A stretch of DNA of 64,000 bases, taken from assembly GCF_018388425.1 (NCBI RefSeq), contig NZ_CP074406.1, positions 2,232,001-2,296,000 on the forward strand, written 5' to 3'. The number at the start of each line of letters is the position of its first letter. Position 1 is the first letter of the stretch. This document shows, piece after piece, positions 31,574-40,700 of this stretch. This DNA is from Nocardioides faecalis (GTDB lineage: Bacteria > Actinomycetota > Actinomycetes > Propionibacteriales > Nocardioidaceae). The notes beneath the pieces were generated by a model, which saw only the letters and a list, made by a program, of their open reading frames with translations, was not told the DNA's origin and did not search any database. The position numbers and the translations under genes were made by a program.

Positions 31574-32679
31574 GCCCAGCCGACGACCGGGCCGACGACC
31601 GGGCCGACGACCGGGCCGACGACCGGGCCGACGGCCGGGCCCAGGACCAGCCCACGCCGGCCTGGGTCGCCGACCCGAGCATCGGCTGGCGGATCCTGCT
31701 CACCGCCCGCACCGACATCGAGGGCGTCGAGGCGCTCCTCCGGGAGCGGTCGGTCGCGCTGGCGCGAGCGCAGGGCTGGCCCGCGCTCCCCCCGCCGCGT
31801 CGGGGCTCCTCGCTCGCCGGGCTGCGCGCCTCGCTGGTGGCTCCCGACCCCGCTCCCCTGCTCGTCGGGCTGGCCGAGGACCACGTCGTGCTGTCGGCGC
31901 ACCACAGCGCGGTCGACGGCCTGGGCCTGCTGGCGGTGCTGGACCGGCTGGGACTGGGCCCGGCCACCTCGAGCGCCCGCGGTGTCGGCGAGCGTACGAC
32001 GACCGGTTCTGCGGCACGCACCGTCGCCGCGCGACTGGGCGAGGTCGCCTTCGCCCCGCCGGCGGGGGTCACCCCGCCGGTGCCGGGGCGCCCCGGGACC
32101 GGGGACGTGCTTGTCGGGCGCACGGTGCCGGGCGCCCACCGCACAGCCGACCTCGTCGCGGCCACAGCGCAGGCGGTGGTGGCGCACGAGCGGGCGCGCG
32201 GGCGACGGGCGCGGCACGTGGCCGTGGCCGTGGGCGCGGTGCGGGAGCAGGCGGGCGAGGGCCCGGTCCGGGACCGCAGCGTGCTGCTGCGCCTGCGCGA
32301 CGTGGAGCGTCTCGACCCCGCGGGCGTGGCACGGGCGCTCGCGACCGCACCGGTGCAGACGCCCCCGGTGCCCGCCGCGCCCCGCCCCTGGAGCCCGGCA
32401 GTGAACCGTGTCGCCGCGCTCGGGATGCGGCTCCTGGCCCGTCGGCTGGGCTCGACGGTCCTGGTCTCGCACCTGGGCAGCGTGGAGGCGCCCCGGGTGC
32501 AGCACCTCGCCTTCCACCCGGTGACCGCCGGTGGCAGCGGGATCTCGCTGGGAGCGGTCGGCCTGCGTGACGCCTCCGGGGCGGTCGGCGAGACCGTGCT
32601 GACGCTGCGCGCCCGCGCCGCGGACTGGAACGACGACGGCCTCGAGCAGCTGCTCGAGGCCGTCATCTCCCTCCTCTAG
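31570..32679 (+). CDS. HHxxxDG acyltransferase-like protein (WS/DGAT or condensation-domain related)
   Basis: 369 residues. VVLSAHHSAVDGLGLLAVLD at about 112-131 has the HHxxxDG catalytic motif of the CoA-dependent acyltransferase fold (CAT, condensation domains, wax ester synthase/DGAT). The late strand STVLVSHLGSVEAPRVQHLA and 'GETVLTLRARAADWNDDGL' match the second lobe. It is shorter than WS/DGATs (about 450) and starts with five DDRA repeats encoded by a 12-bp tandem repeat (31581-31640), so a standalone acyltransferase of unknown acceptor is the best call. Coupled by ATGA to the preceding methyltransferase. It may acylate a sugar or lipid in the envelope block; inference. Confidence 0.7.
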   Translation: MSPADDRADDRADDRADDRADGRAQDQPTPAWVADPSIGWRILLTARTDIEGVEALLRERSVALARAQGWPALPPPRRGSSLAGLRASLVAPDPAPLLVGLAEDHVVLSAHHSAVDGLGLLAVLDRLGLGPATSSARGVGERTTTGSAARTVAARLGEVAFAPPAGVTPPVPGRPGTGDVLVGRTVPGAHRTADLVAATAQAVVAHERARGRRARHVAVAVGAVREQAGEGPVRDRSVLLRLRDVERLDPAGVARALATAPVQTPPVPAAPRPWSPAVNRVAALGMRLLARRLGSTVLVSHLGSVEAPRVQHLAFHPVTAGGSGISLGAVGLRDASGAVGETVLTLRARAADWNDDGLEQLLEAVISLL

Positions 32680-32704
32680 AGAGGAGTCCGGTAGGTCGCG
32701 GTGC

Positions 32705-33676
32705 TCAGACCCCGGCCATCGTCTTGTCGTTCGCACGGTTGCCCGAGGAGCGACCGCCGGCGGCACGGCCCATGACCAGGCCGAGGCCGATCAGGAGCGC
32801 GCCGAGCACGCCCATCACGAGCGGGAACAGCATCTGGAGGCCGCCGAGCATGAAGGCGTTGCTCTTGGCGTCCTCGACCATGTCGGAGACCTGGTCCTCG
32901 GTGTACTGCACGGTGCCGGTGAAGGCCGGCACGGAGGTGCCGTCGTAGCGCAGCTCCTGGACCCGCTCCTCGACGCGGTTCACGGGCGAGCCGGTCTGCG
33001 GCTCGATGTAGTAGGTGCGGGTCATCTCGTACCACATCTCGGCCTCCACCACGGCCTCGTCGGAGCCGAACACGCTGCCCGGGACCTCGCGGGTCTGCAC
33101 CACGGTGGGCTCGATGCGCTGGACGAACTTGTAGACCGTCAGGCCCTGCAGGTCCTCCTCGCCCTCGAAGGTCGCGACGGGGGCCTCGTTGACGGAGGAG
33201 TCCCAGACGTCGTAGTCCTTCTTCTCGGTGCCGAAGGGGAACTTGAAGAGCAGGCCGGTGCGCTCCACGTCGCGGCGGTCGCCCTCGGCGATCTCGGTCC
33301 AGGTGTCGCACGGCTCGCAGTCGGTCGCCACGCCGGTCACGGAGTCGAAGGCCACCCGGTCGCGCGCCTGCTGGAAGACCGAGCCGTCGGGGCGGCTGAT
33401 CGTGGTCGAGTTCACCCACACGGACACGTCGTCGGGAGCGTCCGCACCGCCGTCGGCGACCGAGCGCGACACGATCGACAGGTCCGTGGTCTCCGCGGCG
33501 AGGACGTCGGGGTCGGAGTTGAAGATCTGGGCGTCGAGCGCCTCGAGCTTCGTGATCGACTCGTAGTCGGCGGGGGTCTTCGCCAGGGACGGGTAGGCGT
33601 AGAAACGGACCAGGATCGCCGCAACGATCAGGAACACGCCGAGCCCGACGAAGACGGATGCGAGCTTGCTGCGCAT
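32705..33676 (-). CDS. DUF3068 membrane-anchored protein
   Basis: 323 residues. A helix at about 8-28 (VFVGLGVFLIVAAILVRFYA) and another at about 278-300 (LQMLFPLVMGVLGALLIGLG) flank a 250-residue extracytoplasmic domain with 'SRPDGSVFQQARDRVAFDSV' and the pair CEPC. The pattern LLFKFPFGTEKKDYDVWDSS is typical of DUF3068, often annotated as PorA-family porin, although no beta-barrel is visible here. It is last in an operon with the GT4 and GT2 genes (15-bp gap with a Shine-Dalgarno AGAGGT). In actinobacteria the family is usually linked to envelope glycan genes. Confidence 0.88.
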   Translation of the reverse strand: MRSKLASVFVGLGVFLIVAAILVRFYAYPSLAKTPADYESITKLEALDAQIFNSDPDVLAAETTDLSIVSRSVADGGADAPDDVSVWVNSTTISRPDGSVFQQARDRVAFDSVTGVATDCEPCDTWTEIAEGDRRDVERTGLLFKFPFGTEKKDYDVWDSSVNEAPVATFEGEEDLQGLTVYKFVQRIEPTVVQTREVPGSVFGSDEAVVEAEMWYEMTRTYYIEPQTGSPVNRVEERVQELRYDGTSVPAFTGTVQYTEDQVSDMVEDAKSNAFMLGGLQMLFPLVMGVLGALLIGLGLVMGRAAGGRSSGNRANDKTMAGV

Positions 33677-33691
33677 GATGGACAGGACCTC

Positions 33692-34915
33692 TCAGACGGC
33701 CACGCGAGCGTCGCGTGGGTGGTGACGATCGGGCGACGCAGGGGCGCGCCCGAGGAGCATCTCGATGGTGAGGTCGCGTGCGTGGCTACGCATCTGCGAC
33801 CAGTCGAACTGTCGCGCCCAGGCCAGGCACGACTCGGCCTGGCGCACCCGGGCGGCAGGATCGGCGCCGGCGACCAGCGCGTGGGCCAGCGCCTCGGCGA
33901 GGCGCTCGACGACGACGCGGGGGTCCTCGTCGTCGTCGACGAGCCAGCCGCTCTCGCCGTCGCGGATCGAGTCCCGCAGCCCAGGCACGTCGCGCGCCAC
34001 GGTGGGCACACCCCAGCCGGCGGCGTCGATGACGGCCTGCCCCCAGCCCTCCGCGTCGGAGCCGCACACGTGCACCGTGGCACGAGCGAGCAGCTCGTCC
34101 TTGCGCTCAGCCGGGGCGAAGCCGTGGAAGGTGACGACGTCGATCAGGTCCAGCGCGGTTGCGCGGGAGACGAGGCGCTCGCGCTCAGGGCCCTGGCCGA
34201 CGACGTCGACGGTGAGCTGTCGCCCGGCCAGCTCGGGCCGGTCGGCCAGCGCGGCAACGGCGCCGAGCACCAGGTCCACCCGCTTGTGGGTGACCAGGCG
34301 GCCGAGCACCACGATGCGGTCCGGGTCCTTCTCCACGGCCCGCGCGGCGTCGTACGGCGGCAGGTCGGCGCCGTTCTCGAGGATCCGGATGTCACCGGTC
34401 CATCCCAGCTGCGAGCGCATCTCCGCCTCGGTGGAGCGGGACACCGCCACCGTGGTCTGGTGTCGGTAGACCCGCCGCATCGCCACCCGCTCCAGCCACC
34501 GGCCGAGCGTCGCGACCGGGGCCGGGAAGTGCACGTCGAACTGCGCCTGGTGCACGTGGTGCACGATGAGCAGCGCAGCGGTGCTGCGCCGGTTGACCAG
34601 CGGGGAGAACGACGGCAGGCCGCCTGCGGGGTCGATGACGGCGTCGACCTGGCGCCGGTGCCGCAGGAGCCAGAGCAGGGCGAGCACGTAGAAGCCCAGT
34701 GCTCCCCCGCCGACGCGGCGCACCGCGATGCCGTCGCGCGCGTCATGGCGGCTCTGGCCGCGTTCCCGTGCGGTCAGGAAGCGGACGTCGGCCCCACCCT
34801 CGGCGAGGGCGAGCGCGTACTGCCACGCGTAGATCTCGGCTCCGCCGGCCAGGGAGTGGTCCAGGTCGCGCCAGTTGACCACGACCACCCGGGCGCCAGT
34901 GAGCGGCGAGGTCAT
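33692..34915 (-). CDS. Glycosyltransferase family 4
   Basis: 407 residues with two Rossmann domains (GT-B). N-terminal: RVVVVNWRDLDHSLAGGAEI and AVSRSTEAEMRSQLGW. C-terminal: IVVLGRLVTHKRVDLVLGAV, DVVGQGPERERLVSRA and the sugar-nucleotide Glu motif in VCGSDAEGWGQAVIDAAGWG. It transfers a sugar from a nucleotide donor at the cytoplasmic face. The start ATG 34915 overlaps the GT2 stop (ATGA). A retaining mannosyl- or rhamnosyltransferase is possible; donor unknown. Confidence 0.92.
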   Translation of the reverse strand: MTSPLTGARVVVVNWRDLDHSLAGGAEIYAWQYALALAEGGADVRFLTARERGQSRHDARDGIAVRRVGGGALGFYVLALLWLLRHRRQVDAVIDPAGGLPSFSPLVNRRSTAALLIVHHVHQAQFDVHFPAPVATLGRWLERVAMRRVYRHQTTVAVSRSTEAEMRSQLGWTGDIRILENGADLPPYDAARAVEKDPDRIVVLGRLVTHKRVDLVLGAVAALADRPELAGRQLTVDVVGQGPERERLVSRATALDLIDVVTFHGFAPAERKDELLARATVHVCGSDAEGWGQAVIDAAGWGVPTVARDVPGLRDSIRDGESGWLVDDDEDPRVVVERLAEALAHALVAGADPAARVRQAESCLAWARQFDWSQMRSHARDLTIEMLLGRAPASPDRHHPRDARVAV

Positions 34916-35766
34916 GGTGCTGTCCCGCCGCGGAGATCGCCGCCATCGGCGACCATCGGGAACACCGCGGCGGCGAGGCCGGCCGTCAGGGCGGCGGGGA
35001 CGGGCATCGGCATGGGGGACCGTGCACCGACCACCGTCCGGGCGGCCGCGGGGCGGCTCAGCTCGCGGGCACGCCAGGCGATCCGGGCGAGCTCGAGGAA
35101 CGCGCTGGCGCCGTGACGCGCGGGCACGAAGGTGGAGCCCGGCACGTCGACCCAGCTGACCGGCATCTCCTCGATCCGGGCACCGGCGGCACGCAGCCGC
35201 ACCAGCAGCTCGACGTCGAAGGAGAACCCGCAGGCGCGCAGGTCCACGACCACCGCCCGGACGATGTCGCCGCGGAACACCTTGAAGCCGCACTGGGTGT
35301 CGGCGATGCCCGGCGTGAGGCGGCCGGCGACGCGGCGGTAGAACGTGGCCCCCGCGGAGCGGGTGCGGCAGTGCCGTGCCTCGGTGAGGCTGCCGGCCAC
35401 CGCGCGCGAGCCGATGACGACGTCCGCGCCCTGCTGGGCGAGGCGCCAGGCGTCCTGGAGCGCGTCGAGGCCCGTGGCCCCGTCGGCGTCCATGAAGCAG
35501 ACCAGGTCGGCGTCCGTGGCGAGCAGGCCCGCCCGGACGGCGGCACCCTTGCCGCGGCGGGTGCATCGCACCACGCGCACAGGCATGACCGGGGAGTCGA
35601 CCTCGCGGGCGACCTCGGCGGTGGCGTCGGTGCTGGCGTTGTCGACGACGATGACCTCGACACGACCGAGGGCGCCACGATGCGTCACGACGTGACGGCG
35701 CAGCTCACGCAGCGTGCGCGGCAGCCGTCGCTCCTCGTTGTACGCAGGAATGACGATTTGCAGCAT
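34912..35766 (-). CDS. Glycosyltransferase family 2, dolichyl-phosphate-sugar synthase-like
   Basis: 284 residues, GT-A fold. QIVIPAYNEERRLPRTLREL is the family start. VEVIVVDNASTDATAEVARE follows, then the DxD-type metal site in VCFMDADGATGLDAL and acceptor region 'DTQCGFKVFRGDIVRAVVVD'. This matches DPM1/ALG5-type polyprenyl-phosphate glycosyltransferases, which make the lipid-linked sugar used by GT-C enzymes outside the membrane, such as the two membrane proteins encoded upstream. A hydrophobic C-terminal stretch (PAALTAGLAAAVFPMV) may tether it. First gene of GT2-GT4-DUF3068. Confidence 0.92.
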   Translation of the reverse strand: MLQIVIPAYNEERRLPRTLRELRRHVVTHRGALGRVEVIVVDNASTDATAEVAREVDSPVMPVRVVRCTRRGKGAAVRAGLLATDADLVCFMDADGATGLDALQDAWRLAQQGADVVIGSRAVAGSLTEARHCRTRSAGATFYRRVAGRLTPGIADTQCGFKVFRGDIVRAVVVDLRACGFSFDVELLVRLRAAGARIEEMPVSWVDVPGSTFVPARHGASAFLELARIAWRARELSRPAAARTVVGARSPMPMPVPAALTAGLAAAVFPMVADGGDLRGGTAP

Positions 35767-35781
35767 CGGACCCTCCCAAGC

Positions 35782-35824
35782 CGTCTGCTCAGACGCGCCC
35801 CTCGCGAGGGAAGCGTGACGTCAC
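35782..35824. promoter_or_regulatory. Three clustered palindromes before the GT2 operon
   Basis: CGTCTGCTCAGACG (35782-35795), CCCTCGCGAGGG (35799-35810) and GTGACGTCAC (35815-35824) follow one another in the 97 bp between the 43-codon gene and the GT2 start. Together they could be operators, an attenuator or mRNA structure. Confidence 0.45.
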
Positions 35825-35863
35825 ACTGGCCGCGCGACGGAGCGCGGCGCAATGGAGACGGCC

Positions 35864-35995
35864 CTACTGGGTCGAATAGCTGTAGAGCTTCTCGTCGCTG
35901 ACGGGCTTGGTGTCACTCTGCATGGCGTTGACGCCGCCGACGAGGACAGCTGCAGCGGCAAGAGCACCGACGGCGGATGCGATGATCGTGTTCAT
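35864..35995 (-). CDS. 43-residue single-pass membrane peptide
   Basis: A small gene: MNTIIASAVGALAAAAVLVG, then GVNAMQSDTKPVSDEKLYSY and STQ. One membrane helix or uncleaved signal (residues 3-24) is followed by a short polar tail ending in SYS. A good Shine-Dalgarno (GGGAGGGG) lies 7 nt before ATG 35995. It sits between the GT-C-like gene and the GT2 operon, all on the same strand. I do not recognise a family; the position suggests an accessory subunit of the glycan machinery. Confidence 0.7.
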   Translation of the reverse strand: MNTIIASAVGALAAAAVLVGGVNAMQSDTKPVSDEKLYSYSTQ

Positions 35996-36046
35996 GCGCG
36001 GGCCCCTCCCAAAGACCAGCACGCGGATGCCCACTCCCCATGACCC

Positions 36047-37783
36047 TCATGTTGTGTGACACCCGTTACTTCGTGTGTGAAGTATCACGGGGATCGCAGA
36101 CAAAAGCAAAAGAATCGCCAAGAAGTTCGCCAAGCCCACCAACAAAATCTGGCCGGCCCCCACATCCGGCCGAGCCGCGGTGGGGCCGGAGGCGACCTCA
36201 CCGCCCTCGGCCAGGTCCACCAGGCGCAGCAGCGGCCCGTCGTGCACGACGCTTCCCTGCGGCACCCGCGCCGACACCATGCCCTTCTCCAGCAACACCC
36301 AGCGCACGCCGAGAGCCCGCAGCGCCTGCGCCGGCTCCGCGGCCGCGAGCGCTCCGTCGACCGCACGCACCCGCGGGTCCTCGGCCGGCACCTCACGGTC
36401 CTCCAGCAGCAGGCGGTCGTCGATGAGCACCTGGCCCGGCAGGTAGCGGGGCGCCGGGTCGAGGACCGCCCGGCGGTGGTTGAAGTCGTAGCCCCGGTAG
36501 AGCCCTCGCCACGGCAGCACCACCGTGAGGTCCTCGTCGCCGACGAGGCCGGCGACCGTGTCCCACTCGGCCGGGTACGTCGAGCGCTGCAGCTCCCCGA
36601 ACGCCCCCCACGCCAGGCTGGGCAGCAGCAGCAGCGGCGCCACGACCAGCAGGACCACCGCCCCCCACAGCGACCGTGTCGCCGGAGTGACCCTCGAGCG
36701 GAGCGCCACCACGGCGTGGGCGGAGCCCACCGCGAGCACCAGCCCGAGCGGCGCCAGGAAGCGGTGCGAGTCACGCAGCAGCGCGAGCCCCGGCACCCGC
36801 TCCCCCGCCGCCTCGAGCAGCGCGGCACCGGCCGCGGGTACCGGCACCAGCGCGAGGAGCAGCGCCACAGCGCCCAGCGCCAACCACCGGCTGCGCCCGC
36901 GGCCCGCCCGCCACCAGCCGAGGAGAGCCGCGATGCTGAGCAGGCAGGACAGCACGACGAGCACCGCGTCGGTGCGTTCGGCGGGCACGATGGAGCTCTT
37001 CCAGATCCCACCCAACGACAGGACGCTGGCGAATGCGCCGGCCGACGACTCCGCGCGCGCCGCGAACCCCGCGAAGACCCCGTCCGTGCTGACCCGGGCG
37101 GCGTCGGCGGTGACGGCGGGGACCGCCCAGGTCAGGTTGGCCACGACCACCAGCAGCGCCGCCCGCCACCAGGCGCCCCACTCGCGTCCCAACGCGAGCA
37201 CGGCGAGGACGCCGGCCGCCATCAGCCCGCTGGAGGGACTGCACACCGCCGAGCACGTCAGCGTGAGCGCGGCGGGCGCCCAGTCACGTGGGTCGCGGCG
37301 CAACCGCAGCGCGGCGAGCGCGACCCACGGCAGCAGCAGGTAGCCCAGCAGGATCGCCCACTGCCCGATCAGCAGGCGCTCGTAGACCCACGGGTTCCAG
37401 CAGAACAGTGTGATCGCCGCGGCACGCGCGTACCAGGTCTGGCCGGGCACCGTCCGGGCCACCAGGCGGCCCACGCCCAGACCGCCCAGCACCAACCCGC
37501 CGAGCACCACCGCCTTCTGGACCAGGTCGCCCGGCACGACGGTTGTGAGCACCGACATCAGTGCGTCCATCGGCACCGCCCGCGGCAGCGCCCCGTCGAG
37601 CCCCAGCCAGGCGGGCTTCCACGGCTGGGCGGGCACGAACACCATGTCGCCGACGAGCCAGAACCCTCGCCCGAGCAGCAGCGGAGCGGTGACGAGGAGC
37701 GCGAGGGTCGTCGCGAGCAGCAGGTCCGCCGGCGGCCGCCGCAGGCGTCGTACGCCCTCGAGCGGGACCCGGACCTCGCTCAC
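36047..37783 (-). CDS. Polytopic membrane protein, GT-C glycosyltransferase-like
   Basis: 578 residues from GTG 37783, which overlaps the AftD stop (GTGA). About twelve to thirteen membrane helices occupy 1-400. The first extracytoplasmic loop reads GDMVFVPAQPWKPAWLGLDG, with an acidic residue at the place of the GT-C catalytic Asp. The C-terminal ~170 residues form a soluble domain (EWDTVAGLVGDEDLTVVLPW, RYLPGQVLIDDRLLLEDREV) and end in one more helix. No domain is recognised with certainty. Coupled translation with AftD suggests they work on the same polymer, using a polyprenyl-phosphate sugar. Confidence 0.8.
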   Translation of the reverse strand: MSEVRVPLEGVRRLRRPPADLLLATTLALLVTAPLLLGRGFWLVGDMVFVPAQPWKPAWLGLDGALPRAVPMDALMSVLTTVVPGDLVQKAVVLGGLVLGGLGVGRLVARTVPGQTWYARAAAITLFCWNPWVYERLLIGQWAILLGYLLLPWVALAALRLRRDPRDWAPAALTLTCSAVCSPSSGLMAAGVLAVLALGREWGAWWRAALLVVVANLTWAVPAVTADAARVSTDGVFAGFAARAESSAGAFASVLSLGGIWKSSIVPAERTDAVLVVLSCLLSIAALLGWWRAGRGRSRWLALGAVALLLALVPVPAAGAALLEAAGERVPGLALLRDSHRFLAPLGLVLAVGSAHAVVALRSRVTPATRSLWGAVVLLVVAPLLLLPSLAWGAFGELQRSTYPAEWDTVAGLVGDEDLTVVLPWRGLYRGYDFNHRRAVLDPAPRYLPGQVLIDDRLLLEDREVPAEDPRVRAVDGALAAAEPAQALRALGVRWVLLEKGMVSARVPQGSVVHDGPLLRLVDLAEGGEVASGPTAARPDVGAGQILLVGLANFLAILLLLSAIPVILHTRSNGCHTT

Positions 37784-40700
37784 GGGCGGACCCGGCCGGG
37801 TGGAACCTCCCCGGACCGCTCCCCCAAGCCCCACGGGGACAGCCCGGCCGCCAGTCCGAGCAGCAGAGCGGCACCCGTCACCAGGTCGACTGCGCGCGAG
37901 GGGCTCTGCACCTCATCGCTCAGCTGGACGACCAAGGTCACCAGGACCACCAGCAACGGCACCCCGACCGCCGCCTGGACCAGCCGCGGCCGACCCGCGA
38001 GCAGCACGCCGGCCGCCGCGGCGGGGGCCAGCAGCGGACCTCCCACCAGCCAACCCAGGAGGCCTGCGCCGACGGCCGCCGCACCGACCACGAGCGGCCG
38101 AGGGCTCGCGCGGTGCCGGGCAGGGGCGGGCTCGGGAGCCGGCGTGGGTGTGGAGCGCGTCCGCGCGGGCGTCGGGTCCGCGCCGGCGTCCGGGGTCCGT
38201 CGCCGGGCTCGCGCGGACAACCGGCGCAGGCCGGGCAGTCGACGCAGGCCGGGCAGTCGACGCAGGCCGGACAACCGGCGCAGGCCGGGCAGACGCAGCA
38301 CCGCACGGCCGATGGGTGCGAGCAGCAGGCCCAGGGCCGTGAGCAGGATCAGCCCGAGCAGCACCAGCCCGCCGACGAGCCAGAGCAGGTAGCCGCGCTG
38401 GGGGACGTAGACCAGCTCGACCTCACCTGCCACGCCCTCGGGCACCACCCAGCCCTGGGCCCAGCCGTCGACGGTGGTCCGGTCGAGCACCTTGCCCTCG
38501 ATGCTGGCCTGCCAGCCGGCGTTGACGTTGTGCGGCGCGGAGAGGACGGCGTCCTCGCCGGCCCCCACCGACAACCGCACCCTGGTGTCGGTGCGCTCGA
38601 GGAGCTCGATGTCGCGGGAGCGGTCCGGGCGAGGCAGCGCCGCGGTGCCGCCGTCGACCGCAGTCAGGTCCAGGCCGACCGGCTGGAACTGCTCCGTGGA
38701 GCGCAGCTCCACCCGGTGCTCCCCGGGGCCGAGCTCGATCTGGGCGTCCCGCTTGCGGCAGGGCCGCACGCTCAGCTGGCCGCCCGCGACGACGTCGCCG
38801 ATCAGGCCCTCCACCCGGGTCGGGATCCGGCGCCCGTCCACGTAGAACTGGGGACCGTAGCCGCACACGGACCCGGTGGCGCCGTCGCCGCGCAGCGGGA
38901 CGGTCGCCCGTCCACCGCCCAGCACGACCTCCCCGATGCCCAGCGGCGTCGCCCCCCGCGAGGTCTCGCGGGAGAAGGTGATGGTGAGCTCGCGGGCCCG
39001 CAACGGCTCGAAGCGGGTGACCCCGTCCAGGTCGACCTCGCGGACCTCCTCACCGTTCGCCGTCGTGGCCCGGATGACGGCGCGGTCAGGGCGCGCTGCG
39101 ATGCCGGCCGGCGCCATGACCTCCAGGCGACGCACGGTGCGCTCGGTGCCGAGGTCGACCTGCAGGCTCGGCTCGCGGTCGCGGGGATCGGCGACCCAGG
39201 AGGTCCGCGGGTCCCCGTCGTAGGCCATCCGAGGAGAGACGGTCGGGTCCTCGGCGAGCCACGACGAGCCGGTCATGGTGGGGCCGTCCCAGGGACGGAG
39301 CAGCTCGACGGTCCCCGGACGGCTGCGGGCGATGACCCGGCCGCGCGCGGTCCAGGAGCCCGCCCGGTCCAGGGTGAAGGTGCGGTCGATGCCGACCGCC
39401 TCCTCCGCCGAGCGCTGACGGTCGACGTCGCAGTCGGGTCCGAGCAGTGTGGTCACGCATGCCCGGCTCTCCGGCTGCGCCGAGAAGAGCAGGTCGGGCA
39501 CGTCGGCGGTCGGCGTGTCGGGCAGCACCAGCGTGCGGGTGGCGCGCACCCCGGCGATGTCGACCTCGGCCAGACCGACCGCGGCCATCTCGCTCGGCGC
39601 CTCGAGCACCTCGACCCGGACCTTGTCCGCCCGGGTGCCGAGGTCGACGGTGGCCGACCCGGTGAACGGATCGGTGCTGACGTCGCGCACCACGTCGCCC
39701 GCGGTGACCCGCCAGCGCACGACCCGGTCCAGGCCCAGCGCGCCCAGCGGCTCACGGAGCGTGATCTCGCCGATGGCGCGCTCGCGTCCCAGGTCCACCT
39801 CCAGCCACTGTCCGGCCGTCTTCAGGAAGGGCGCCGGACGCCAGTAGGTGGTGAGGTCCCCGTCGAGCGCGGACCAGGGGGCGTCCTCCGGCACGACCGG
39901 GCCCAGCGTGTCGGCCCAGCCACGCGAGCTCGAGGCGTCGACGCCCCGGATCCCGTAGTAGCGCGCCACGACGGGCTGCGCCCCGGCCGCTCCGGGATAG
40001 TTGGGCAGCACCCGGCCGGCGTGGTACTCGTCGTCGGGGGTCATCACGTTGGACTCGGCGTCGTGGATGCGGCCGAAGGCGCGCTCGCGGCGCTGGTAGC
40101 CGTCACCGATCACGATCGCGTCGGACGACCATCCCTCGGCGCCCGCCAGGAAGATCGGCTGGGACGGTCCGACCAGGCCCGCGCCGACCGCGGACACCGC
40201 GGCCTCGATCGACCCGGCCACCGTGACGGCGTCGTCGAGGTCACGCACGTCGTAGCCGGCCGTGCCGGTGACCGCGCCGATCGCCGGGGCGACCTCGAAG
40301 ACCTCCAGGGCCGGACCGAACTCGAGCTCGCCGAACGTCGCTACCTGGTCCAGCCCGGGCGAGCGGCCGATCGCCACCCCCACCAGGCTGTCGGCGGTCA
40401 CCTGGGAGACGCGCGGCTCGAGGTCGTGGCGCACCAGGACGGTGTCGATGCCCATCCGGTTCAGCATGTGGCGCAGGTACGGCGATCCCGACCCGGTCTG
40501 CAGGTAGCGCTCGAGCGCGGACAGCACCCGGATCGTCTCCGGCGGCGTCAACGGCACCTGCGAGCGGGTCACCCACGGCAGGTCGCCGATCGCCTCGAAC
40601 GGCTCCTCCATCGTCCAGCCCCACTGCTGGATGCCGAACCCCGAGCCGGGCACGACCCACGTCACCCCGCCCCTGCCGTCGAGCCGCTCGGCGCGCTCGT

